From NCBI GenBank assembly GCA_014529385.2, contig CM043969.1, positions 20,244,946 to 20,302,945 on the forward strand: a stretch of 58,000 bases of DNA. The letters are read 5' to 3'. The notes beneath the pieces were generated by a model, which was not told the origin of the DNA, searched no databases, and saw only the letters and a list, made by a program, of their open reading frames with translations. Numbering within the stretch: position 1 is the stretch's first letter; each line of letters opens with the position of its first letter. Position numbers and translations under genes: made by a program. This document shows positions 13,405 to 22,224 of this stretch, piece by piece. This DNA comes from Adiantum capillus-veneris. Its lineage: Eukaryota > Streptophyta > Polypodiopsida > Polypodiales > Pteridaceae.

Positions 13405-13476
13405 ATGTCTTCCACCGGGAATGTGAGCGGTGATGTTGGTGTCTCTTCTTTCAAACAAATCCTCCTGTCATTCTAG
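13405..13476 (+). pseudogene. Vestigial start exon of a lost transposase (tentative)
   Basis: An ATG opens 23 codons (MSSTGNVSGDVGVSSFKQIL, then LSF and stop). It follows TATTGCAG, a plausible splice acceptor. Its place downstream of a TATA-like box suggests the remnant 5' end of the parent transposase gene, but no BED finger or hAT dimerisation motif survives. Just after it, a segment containing GCAATTGCAACCATGTGCC occurs twice (near 13490 and 13580). Confidence 0.22.
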
Positions 13477-14867
13477 CAGCAACACACCTAGTCGCAATTG
13501 CAACCATGTGCCGAAGCATGAATGACTGGGAGCAATATAAAACATAATCATCGTACGCTTTTGCAATGACACACCTAGCCGCCGCAATTGCAACCATGTG
13601 CCAGTGCATCCACGTACGATGATTTGATAAAAGAAATTTTAAACCTTTAAGTTTTAACGAAAAAAACTCAAAAAAACATCAATAAAATAAGGAAGGGTTT
13701 AAAAAATTCCTGCTACACTACTTTGAGAATGTGGAAAGCTGCCAGAAAGTTTGGTAAAGATTTTTCAATGTACTTCTTTTGTGAAAAGACAAGCACCGGC
13801 GTCACCTTTATATAGCCACGGCGGGCCCGGCGGGCAAATAGCTTTACCCGGCGTGACCGTCGGGAAGATTCACTAGCCCGGCGGACCCGGCGAACCAACT
13901 AATTAGCCCGGCGGGCTACGAGCCGGTCTCCAGGTCTCCTTGAAGGTCAAAAAAGATGAATGTCAATTAACAAAATATTTGTTATTTTGCATTTCTATTG
14001 TTATTAACCTGAAATTATAGTGTGATCACGTCATTTTGAAATCCCTGCCTCCTTGATTCCACAAATGATGATGTTCTTTGAGCGTTTTTGCCGTTGTTGC
14101 AATTCTTGAGTGTCCACATTCTCTACATTCTTTGCTTGGACAACGGCTTGCGTGATAGAAGATGTAGAAACCACATTATCCTTACATATATCAGCCCGTG
14201 ATTTGGATGCATTTCTCATCTCATATACGTCATGTCGTATTGTATCTATCGTTTCCTCTTTTAATACATGATCACTCTCAACTTTGCTCAAGCGCTCTTT
14301 CAATACATTCATGTCCACAAGAGAGCGCTTACATTCTTGAACTTCATTCTCAAGATCCATCAAGCGTTTTATTTGCATTTCAAGAACCTTTTTGAGGTGC
14401 TCATTCTCCACAACAAGAACTCTTAAAAGTACCATTCTCCATTGCAAGTGCGTGCAACTCTTCACCTTGCTTGTTGACGGTTTCTTGTAATGAGATCAAG
14501 TAAGCCATGATCATTGCTTCCGTTGTTGTAGACAATGTGGTTGGATTAGAATCCAAATTTCTTGGAGATTTTGCATCATTCTCCATGGCGAGTGTGGATT
14601 TTCCACCCTTGCGAGTTTTGTCCGACATTGCCTTCAAGTCGGCAACAAAAACGAAAAGTTTTGACATTTTTTTCAGTTCTGAGATGCTATTACAGCAAAG
14701 CCTTCCATTGCTCAAAATTTTTGTGTCTTTACATCAATGCGTAGAGGGCTTTGTGCTCTTCGATTGAGGCTATAGATAACCTAAATCAGAGTTCAAATGA
14801 AGAAGTTATAGATCATCTCACCAGCTCCTTCCTGCAGCCTTTTCCGCTCGTCCCAGACCTGCAACAC

Positions 14868-14870
<3 letters not shown>

Positions 14871-14938
<68 letters not shown>
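14871..14938. repeat. (GA)n microsatellite
   Basis: About 68 bases of GA dinucleotide immediately upstream (minus-strand sense) of the LINE 5' region. Confidence 0.98.
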
Positions 14939-14941
<3 letters not shown>

Positions 14942-15077
14942 GCATTCGCACCCTACTGGTTTGTGTGTGAGAGAGAATATAAGAGAGAGAGGGAGGTTGA
15001 CTACACTGCCCAAGTCAACTATCGTGCAAAGGAGATGCCATCAGAAAAGCACCTTTTTTAGTATTGACCACACAAAC

Positions 15078-15126
15078 TCTCTCTTAGTACATACTTGCAC
15101 TACTGGCAAGTATGTACTAAGAGAGA
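15078..15126. repeat. Perfect 21-bp hairpin
   Basis: The arms 15078-15098 and 15106-15126 are exact inverse complements, containing TTAGTACATACTTGC and GCAAGTATGTACTAA, separated by 7 bases. There is no T-run after it to suggest a terminator. It could be the core of a fold-back element. Confidence 0.85.
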
Positions 15127-15183
15127 ATAAGACTTAAGAATAAGACTCAAGCTTAACCACTAGGCTACATGCCTACGGTGCCC

Positions 15184-15690
15184 TTTGAGGTGCCCTTAAC
15201 CATTCAAAAAAACAATATCCCCCCCCCCCCCCCCCCCCCCCTCCCCCCCCCCTCCTTTCCCTTTCTTCTCCCCCTAAACTAATTAATGGGTTTCCTTAAA
15301 AACAACGTTTGGGGGACCTACTTGCAATATAACCTTAGGGGAGTAGCAGATAAGAGAAATTTTTTTGGCTTTTTAAAAGAAACCCTTAGTGTTGTGTTGG
15401 GTTAGGAAGACTCCTTTCATTTCACATCGTGACATTACCTTTGAGGTGCCCTTAACCATTTAAAAGAAACAATACCCCCCCCCCCTTTCCTTTTCCTCAC
15501 CCTTCCCTTTCCCTTTCTTCCCCCCTAAACTAATTAATGGGTTTCCTTAAAACAACGTTTTGGGGACCTACTTGCAATATAACCTTAGGGGAGTAGTAGA
15601 TAAAAGAAAGTTTTTTTGGCTTTCTATAAGAAACCCTTAGTGTTGTGTTGGGTTACGGAGACTCCTTTCATTTCACATCGTCACATGATG
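15184..15690. repeat. Tandem duplication, about 256 bp, two copies
   Basis: TTTGAGGTGCCCTTAACCAT begins at 15184 and again at 15440. Each copy contains a C-homopolymer (15219-15252 and about 15476-15485), TAATTAATGGGTTTCCTTAA, CCTTAGGGGAGTAG and TTAGTGTTGTGTTGGGTTA. Copies differ by a few substitutions and by the C-tract length. Confidence 0.9.
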
Positions 15691-16342
15691 GAGACTTAAC
15701 TTTCATTTCACATCCTGAGATGTCTTTACTTTTCTTGGATTCTATTGTTTTAGAATGCTAAAGTGAAGCTTCACCTTGCATAAATTTTAGTAAATTTTAC
15801 ACACACACACATGTTTTTTTTGCATTCTATTTTTTCATAATGCTAAAGTGAAGCTTCACTTTGCATAATTCTAATAAATTCTATACACACACAAATATAT
15901 TAATTAGTTCTTTTTATTTCACCTTTCATTTCACAACTTTACATGGCTTTACATTTCTTGCATTTTATAGCTTGATTCCAGTGAGTGTTAACGTTCGAGA
16001 AAGTCTCTTTTATTAAGCGGCTGCTGATTAGAGTTTCTTTCTCACAAAGAAGAAAAAAACAAATACTAGCAGAAATTTTGAGATTTACAAAACTTTTGGA
16101 CGACTTTCTCACATATTTCAACCGGTTTTTCTTCCGTTTACCATGGTTTGCAGTTAGCTAGTCTCGATTTTCAATCGGCTCAAGACTAAGCTGAGGAAAT
16201 CCTTTCCCAAACACTGATACCGGCTTAATTCAACCTAACAGTTTTATCACTTTCGTATTGTTTTTGAAAGCCATTGTGACCCTTTCACTTGTTTTTTTTT
16301 TGAACACACACTCTCTCTCTCTTATCTACTACTCCCCTAAGG
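15583..16342. mobile_element. Candidate TIR element with perfect 21-bp inverted ends
   Basis: CCTTAGGGGAGTAGTAGATAA at 15583-15603 is perfectly inverted at 16322-16342. The intervening 700 bp are non-coding and include a roughly 86-bp direct duplication around CTAAAGTGAAGCTTCAC (near 15760 and 15845). No clear target duplication flanks it. The left end also occurs at 15343 inside the 256-bp tandem copy, so the true left boundary is uncertain. Ends relate to the fold-back element at 7903-8048. Confidence 0.55.
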
Positions 16343-16570
16343 TGGGCAAATATTTTTGGGAGGGTTTATTAGTGGACACCGTTGGAGAACGGAAGCAAAA
16401 GTGAAATGAGGGCGATTAGGTGAGGAGGACATGTGGGCGAGTATGTGGTGGATGTGTGGGGAAGGTGGAAGCACTAACATGATCAAACAAAAAATGTAGA
16501 AGGCGCCAACCTGATGGGTGTCGCCTGAAGACATGCAGCAATTGCGTGCGTGCTTGTGAGTGTTTGGAAA

Positions 16571-16784
16571 GTTTTTTTTATAACTAAGGGTTCACGTTGT
16601 ATACATCAAAGAGCTTAGGGCAGTTTGGTTAACAATGTAAACTCAATGCAACAAATGACGCTGTAAGATCGAGTCTGGTTGCTACGTGGAAGTTTTTTTC
16701 TTCATTGAGGTCAAACCTCAGACCTGCAAGATCCAATCGCATCAACTCCCCTAAACCACTCCACTAGAAAGCGCCCATTGCCCC
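16571..16784 (-). mobile_element. tRNA-derived SINE
   Basis: On the minus strand there is an A-box TAGTGGAGTGG (16766-16756), then 38 bases, then a B-box-like GGTTTGACCTC (16717-16707). The body ends in TTATAAAAAAAAC at 16571. A/B-box order, spacing and the A-rich tail fit a plant SINE of about 210 bp transcribed by RNA polymerase III. The B-box has three mismatches to GGTTCGANTCC. I could not define target duplications. Confidence 0.6.
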
Positions 16785-17126
16785 AGAGGAAACACATAAG
16801 CAAAAAAAAAAACCATTTTCGAATTTCGTCTTGGTCGCATGCTTGATGATACCGTCTTATCGTCCCCCCCCCCGTCCCCCCGTCCCCCCCAAAACCACAA
16901 TCCTATCGGTCGCCATCTCATGCTCATCGCCTACCATGTTCTCAACCACCTATTTGCCCCAACTTCTCTCCCTTGCATCGTGCAATACTTGGCAAGTCAC
17001 TTTACTCTCCCATGGCACTTTTCTTTTAAAATAAATTCATGGAGAACATTTGGAAACCAAATTTGGCCCCAATTTATGAAGGTTTTTTTATGAAAGGTGA
17101 TGTGGGATCCCATCCAACATGGTTGT

Positions 17127-17724
17127 CTACTTGATGGGCCACTTTACCAAAGTGATGTTAGACACATCAGGCATGTTCTCACTAATTTCATTTTCCCTTT
17201 CAATACCCACACCCACAAAATCATGACCAAGTACATGGAAGTTAACATAATCATTTGGAAATACATATAAGATGGTCCCTTCATGTACAATTTTCATCAT
17301 TGTGTCATCCTTTAAAAGTACCCTTTGATTTCTCCAAGATTCTCGTATCAATGTTTCAAACTCTGGGCTTGTTATAGGTATTGCATCTGTAAGTAGAGGA
17401 TGAGGTTGATACCCTTGTTCATCGCCACTGTAGCTTTCTTTTGTGTCACTTGGGTTGTCATTTATCATGGAATACTGCAAAAGAAGCTTGGGCCGTCGAA
17501 CGACACTCCATAATGATCTTTGGAGAGATGTAGTATCCATTTTAGGAAAAGGGAGCACCACATCCTTAAAACATTCCTCCACTAGTATAGATACATTTCC
17601 TTGCCCTATCTTTGTACCACCACAAGTGGAATTGGGATCTGTTGTTCTACACACAAAACCAATACCAACAATTTCATTATCAAGAATCAAATTGTACTTT
17701 CTCCCCATATTTGAAGTCGATCCT
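17127..17724 (-). pseudogene. Exon of a plant transposon-associated protein (DUF8039-like)
   Basis: On the minus strand the frame is open from upstream to 17127. The first part (17861-17725) looks like intron, because TTTTTTTCACTTGCAG, a canonical acceptor, ends just before GSTSNMGRKY. The exon reads NLILDNEIVGIGFV, TDPNSTCGGTKIGQGNVS, ILVEECFKDVVLPFP, TSLQRSLWSVVRRPKLLL. This pattern (V-x-G, DP, GG-x-x-IG, LP-x-P, SL, then a P-K/x-LL end) resembles the DUF8039-type domain found beside plant En/Spm and Ptta transposases. The protein ends SNITLVKWPIK. No catalytic domain is present, so this is probably a fragment. The family call is from memory of the pattern and moderately weak. Confidence 0.4.
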
Positions 17725-17869
17725 GCAAGTGAAAAAAATACATTGTCAAGTTCATACTTATAGGTACTTCTCTTTGAGAAAAATTTTATAATTTCCATTA
17801 TAAAAGACATGAGGGTTATGAATGTTAATAGTCCAACGACTTTCAATTTGAGGAGCCCCAATCAAAGTG

Positions 17870-19015
17870 GATAAATGGTGACCCGCTTACTATATTACAA
17901 TATAGCTTGGACAAGTGATGGACCTAGTTCTAATGTCATCACTAAACGACTATAGAACTTGCATGTCAATGTCCAAGTAATCCTTAATTATTTCAATGGA
18001 AGCAACATTTGAGAAGTGGTGCATATTGGCTCAAGAACCCCCTCCCTATTTAAGTGGCATAGCTTGGACAAGTGGTGGACCTAGTTTAAAGCTCACTGTC
18101 CAAGGTGAACTAGTGCATGACCCTGCTTTCTAGTGTCCAAGTAGTCATTGCCCCAAACCATCCATGGTAGGAAACATAGTAGCTCCACCCCATTCAGCTA
18201 TTGACCTTGAAACAATAAAGATAGCTTCTTTCAATAGAGCTAGCTTGGACAAGTGATGGACCTTAAAACCACCTTGGGCTAAAACCTCCATAACACAATG
18301 ATTAGTAGGTTGGAAAAGTGGTGGACATCTTCCTAGACCATCCCTAGTAGTAAACATAGTAGCTACACTCCATTCACACATTGACCTTAAACAATAGAGA
18401 TAGGACTATTCAATAGAACTAGCTTGGACAGGTGGTGTACCTTCAAACCACCTTGGGCTAAAACCTCCATAACACAATGGTTAGTAGGTTGGAAAAGTGG
18501 TGGACCTGTACCCCAAATCATCCATGGTAGTAAACATAGTAGCTACACTCCATTCACACATTGACATTCAAACAATAGAGGTAGGACTTTCCAATAGAGC
18601 TAGCTTGGACAGGAATGGATAGTAGGTTGAATGAGTGGTGGACCTCTTCCCCAAACCATCCATGGTAGTAGACATTGTGGCTACACTCCATTCAAATTTT
18701 AACCTTAAAACAATAGAGATAGGACTATTCAATAGAACTAGCTTGGACAGGTGGTGAACCTTTAAACCACCATGGGCTAAAACCTCCATGTTCGGCAAGT
18801 GGTGGACCTCTACCCCAAACCATCCATGGTAGTAAATATAGTAGCTTGGCTCCATTCACACATTGACCTTGAAACAATAGAGATAGCTTATTTCAATAGA
18901 TAGGTGGGGGACCTTCAATCCACCTCGGGGCTAAACCTCCATAACACAATGTTTAGTAGGTTGGACAAGTGGTGGACCTCTGCTCCAAACCATCCATGGT
19001 AGCAATCCAAGAACA
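17870..19015. repeat. Degenerate left end of the satellite array
   Basis: Diverged units of the main satellite, recognised by AGCTTGGACAAGTGGTGGAC, ACCTCCATAACACAATG and CATCCATGGTAGTAAACATA. Several units are truncated or fused. The first part (17870-18130) keeps only the GCTTGGACAAGTGRTGGACC core. Confidence 0.85.
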
Positions 19016-19800
19016 AAGTGGTTGGTGGTGGATAGTGGACTAGGGTTACTATGTTCAAGCATAGCTTGGACAAGTGGTGGACCTATCTTTAATGGCCAAT
19101 GACTAAGGTGAAATATTAATGCAAACGCGAAATGGTTGGCAGGAAGACCAAGTGGTGGAAGTAGATGAGGCCTACTAAGAGTATAGCCTAGACAAGTGGT
19201 GGACTAGTTTTAATGGCCAATGCCAATGGTGAACTACAAATACAAGAAGAAGTAGGTTGGTGGACCAAGTGGTGGATAGTGGACCAAAGTGCTATTTTAG
19301 AGTAGTATAACTTGGACAAGTGGCGGACCTAGTTTTAATTGCCCATGACTAAGGTGAACTACTAATGCAAAAACAAAGTGGTTGGCGAGCAGAACACGTG
19401 GTGAAAGTGGACGAGGACTACTAGAAGTATAGTTTGGAGAAGTGGTGGACCGGATTTTAATGGCCAATGTCAAAGGTGAAATATTAATGCAAGAACAAAA
19501 TGATTGGACAATTGGCAGTGGAACCCAGTGGGCGGATAGTGCTATGTTAGAGTAGTACAACTTGGACAAGTGGTCGACCTAGTTTTAATGGTCCATGACT
19601 AAGATGAACTACTAATGCAAAAACAAAGTGGTTGGTGGGCAAAACAAGTGGTGGCAATGGACAGAGCGTTGCCACAGTATAGCTTGGACAAGTGGTAGAC
19701 TTAGTTTTAATGGCCAATGCTGAAGGTAAAATACTAATTCAATAACTAACTAGTTAATCAATTGACGGTGGGTCCCACTGGCAGATAGTGGACTAGACCT
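19015..19800. repeat. 122-bp tandem subfamily of the satellite
   Basis: The core TTGGACAAGTGGTGGACC recurs near 19070, 19190, 19311, 19434, 19562 and 19681, giving spacings of about 119-129 bases. Each is followed by AGTTTTAATGGCCAATG and then GGTGAACTACTAATGC. It shares the core with the main satellite but has different spacer sequence, so it is a separate subfamily at the array edge. Confidence 0.85.
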
Positions 19801-20540
19801 ACTATGTTAGACTACATGTTGAACAAGTGAGTCGTGTAGGTTTTGGGCTAAGATCTTGCTTCCCGATGTGAAGGGCTTGAAAAGAAATAGAAGCAATCAT
19901 GGAAGAGTCTAAGACCGGTTTAATAACGTGACTTGTCTTTATTTTGATTACCCTTTTGGCCAAGAAGTTATATGCTATAAGAAGGTCTAACAACAGTTCT
20001 ACTTCCACCAATTCCCTGACCATTCATCCTTTCATCACATCGTTACTAGATTGGTTTTCAAGTGAAGCCATGTGATAGCTTTTGGGAATATGAACAACTT
20101 AATTGTCACTTTTTGTGCTTTAATTCTATGTTGGTGGCCTTTGAAACTGATATGAAACTTATGTCTCTCTAGACTTTTTAGGGTAAGGATGCTTAAGTTG
20201 GGTACCTCAAAAGTTTTAACTTGGAAATGGTATTAAGAAACGCCTTTAAAACCAAAACCCCAAGCTTTCATCCTAGCCCTTGGTTGCTATATTTTGAGTT
20301 CCCAGCCAAAAGTTATGATAGAACAGGTACCTTGGACGTGAAACAGGATAATAAAACTCAAAACAGGCTATATTTGAAGTTTAGATCCCATATGTGCCAT
20401 GAGGCACAAACCACGACTTAGGTCATTATCCTTCTAATCTTAAAGGCCACCTTCGCTACTTACGTGGAATTCGCACACAAAAAACACAATCCTAGGGTCG
20501 CTTTCATGCACAACACGAATTAGGTATTGTTGCAGAGGTC
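19801..20540. other. Non-satellite segment, no gene recognised
   Basis: Unique-looking AT-rich sequence between the 122-bp repeats and a minisatellite. Short open frames (for example 20221-20421 plus) carry no recognisable domain. It might be a decayed retroelement leader, but nothing proves it. Confidence 0.6.
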
Positions 20541-20765
20541 GTCATCAGAGGAAGAGGTCACTACTGCCATCGCCCAATAGGTCGCCATTGTAGAGCAGGT
20601 CACTATTGCAAACCAGGTTGCTATTGCAGGTGGTATCACCATAGCAAAACAGGTCGACACCGCAGAACACTTTGCCATCACCATCTGAGGAAATTAGGTC
20701 ACTATTGCCATCATTGAGTAGGTCGCCATCGCAGAGCAGTTGCACCATCACATAGTAGGTTGCTA
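20541..20765. repeat. Minisatellite of GGTCGCCAT-type units
   Basis: Degenerate units of about 18-21 bases, such as AGGTCGCCATTGTAGAGC and AGGTCACTATTGCAAACC, repeat about ten times. The minus strand stays open for 68 codons as Asp-Leu-Leu repeats (DLLYNGDLLGDG), an effect of the period being mostly a multiple of three. Confidence 0.75.
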
Positions 20766-20945
20766 TTGCAAATTTGAATCTGGATGGGAAAATTTGAATT
20801 TAAGTGGAGACGGTGAAGTTGATATAGGTGGGATTATTTAAATTTGAGAGGCTTGATTTAAATTTAGGAGGGATTATTTAAATTTGGGCGGTTTAATTCA
20901 AATTTAGACAAGATTATTTAAATTTAGATAGTTTCATTTAAAACG
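20766..20945. repeat. AT-rich minisatellite
   Basis: Units around GATTATTTAAATTTG and GGTTTAATTCAAATTTA alternate with a period near 27 bases for about six copies. Confidence 0.7.
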
Positions 20946-21374
20946 AGCTAGCTTGGACAAGTGGTGGACCTTAAAACAAAACCCAATGGATAATAGGTTG
21001 GGCAGGTGGTGGGCTCTTCCCCAAACCGTGCATGGGGGTAATGTGGTAGTTACACTTCATTCACACACTGACCTTCAAAAAATAGAGATAGCTTCTTTTT
21101 CAATGAAGCTAGCTTGGACAAGTGGTGGACCTTCAAACCAACTTGGGCTAAAACCTTTATAACACAAGGGATAGTAGGTTGGACAAGTGGTGGACCTCTT
21201 CCTCGGACCATCCACTGTAGTAAACATAGTAGCTACACTCCATTCACACATTGACCTTCAAACAATAGAGATAGGACTATTGAAGAGAGCTAACTTGGAC
21301 AGGTGGTGGACCTTCAAACAACCTTGGGCTAAAAACTCCATAACACAATGGATAGTAGCTTGGACAAGTGTTGG
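20946..21374. repeat. Satellite array segment left of the LARD
   Basis: About two 181-type units (CTAGCTTGGACAAGTGGTGG, CACATTGACCTTCAAACAAT). The last unit is cut after GACAAGTGTTGG by the retrotransposon and resumes at 27947 with ACATCTACCC after the GTTGG duplication. Confidence 0.9.
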
Positions 21375-22211
21375 TGTAGGGAGGCATTGTAGCACAACCT
21401 AATTGCAACCCAAAAAATTGTCAAATCGTGGATCGGTAACCCGGCTAGGGCATGGAAGCACGAGCCTAGGATGTATAGACATAGAGGATTCAAGGGATCC
21501 TTCTACTCATCATAGAGAGAAGCTATGGAAAGGACTTCCTCTAATCAACAACACATTCCTACTTACTAATCACTTGTACACAATCATGTGGTTGAAATTA
21601 ACCTCTCACATCAATCACTCTATTCACAACTCTTAATCACACAACTACACAAGCATGCAATTAACATACCTACTCCGCATTAGTGTGTCCATTCCGGCAC
21701 AACCCCTCAATGCGACTATATATGCACACACACTAACCGCACACCTTGTAGAGAGAGATGAAGAGAAGGAAGGCATAGCCCTCACACACCATGGCCAATG
21801 GTGTGGATAGAATAGATTAACTCAAAAAAGGGATTAGAGGTCTACCATCACACTAATACAATCTCACTCCACATAATCAAACAAAGAAGACTAATAAGAA
21901 AGAAAGTGTAATTGATTATTAGAAATCAAGAGCTATATGGGCACGGAAAGCCCATGATCCTCACGACCATCCACTCTACAAAGAGAAGAACTCACCCAAG
22001 AATGACTTCTCATAATAGGGCTCTTTTATAGCTTTGGGCCTCAAACCCTTCAACTATGTGATAAAGTTGAGCTCTTTAGCCTAAACTTATACAACTTTGG
22101 AACTCCTAAATGAGCCCAAGGCCCTATACAATGAAAAGGAAATATTGTGCACTATAGCACATCCACAGCTTGGTGCATAATTGGTGTAGTCTGTGTTAGC
22201 CACTGCTAACA
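21375..22211 (-). repeat. 3' LTR of the LARD
   Basis: Nearly identical to 27109-27946 with scattered substitutions and small indels. On the plus strand it begins TGTAGGGAGGCATTGTAGC and ends CACTGCTAACA. The 77-codon frame inside it recurs in the other LTR and is not a gene. Confidence 0.92.
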
Positions 22212-22224
22212 TTCCCCCCTTCCT
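22212..22224 (-). promoter_or_regulatory. Polypurine tract of the LARD
   Basis: Minus-strand AGGAAGGGGGGAA directly abuts the 3' LTR, the expected site of plus-strand DNA priming. Confidence 0.8.

Larger units (their letters stand above)
12123..14047. mobile_element. Non-autonomous hAT-like DNA transposon
   Basis: The element is 1,925 bp and is flanked by a perfect 8-bp target duplication CCTCCTTG (12115-12122 and 14048-14055). Its ends are imperfect inverted repeats: CAGGTTTTTAATTATG on the left and, on the minus strand, CAGGGATTTCAAAATG on the right. The CAGG start and 8-bp duplication fit the hAT superfamily. Subterminal GC-rich motifs of the type CCGGCGGGCCCGGCGGG lie at 12299-12316, 13819-13835 and in partial form to 13918. 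They are in direct, not inverted, orientation. Inside are a TATA-like box, five tandem repeats of about 151 bp and a vestigial ATG exon. No transposase ORF is present, so it would depend on a partner element. Confidence 0.85.
8445..14715 (-). mobile_element. Near full-length LINE, inactive, interrupted by a hAT-like element
   Basis: Two-ORF non-LTR retrotransposon on the minus strand. ORF1 (coiled coil plus RNA-binding domain) is at 14715-11762 and ORF2 (APE endonuclease, reverse transcriptase, CCHC knuckle) at 11755-8445. ORF2 starts 7 bases after the ORF1 stop. Without the 1,925-bp insertion and one target copy, the coding span is about 4.3 kb, a normal LINE size. The true 5' and 3' ends and any tail were not found: the 3' side merges into the duplicated flank and the 5' side ends near an (AG)n tract at 14871. 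Decay is mainly CGA-to-TGA nonsense plus a few frameshifts. Confidence 0.88.
11762..14715 (-). pseudogene. LINE ORF1 split in two by an insertion
   Basis: ORF1 encodes the RNA-binding chaperone that packages LINE RNA. The N-terminal part (14715-14056) has a basic start region, then after a one-base frameshift near 14420 a heptad-rich coiled coil (ENEHLKKVLEMQIKRLMDLE and onward). The start of the RRM-like core follows (RQKRSKNIIICGIKE). The C-terminal part (12114-11762) carries the rest: ETPQSLAVAIEEFF, then SH-stop-VGK, then RPIVCTMADEVKRKII and DCTPMQQNVRRK, the classic ORF1p C-terminal signature. Dropping the insertion and one copy of its 8-bp target joins the halves in frame. One TGA replaces the usual Arg of the HR(L/V)GK motif. 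Confidence 0.85.

Noticed and set aside
15130-15180. Second tRNA-like or SINE head (minus-strand TAGCCTAGTGGTTAAGC resembles an A-box)
   Set aside because: No B-box within the following 60 bases and no tail; the downstream part is the 21-bp hairpin.
21403-21636. 77-codon protein (also 27152-27370)
   Set aside because: Both copies lie inside the LARD LTRs and are carried along with them; no domain.
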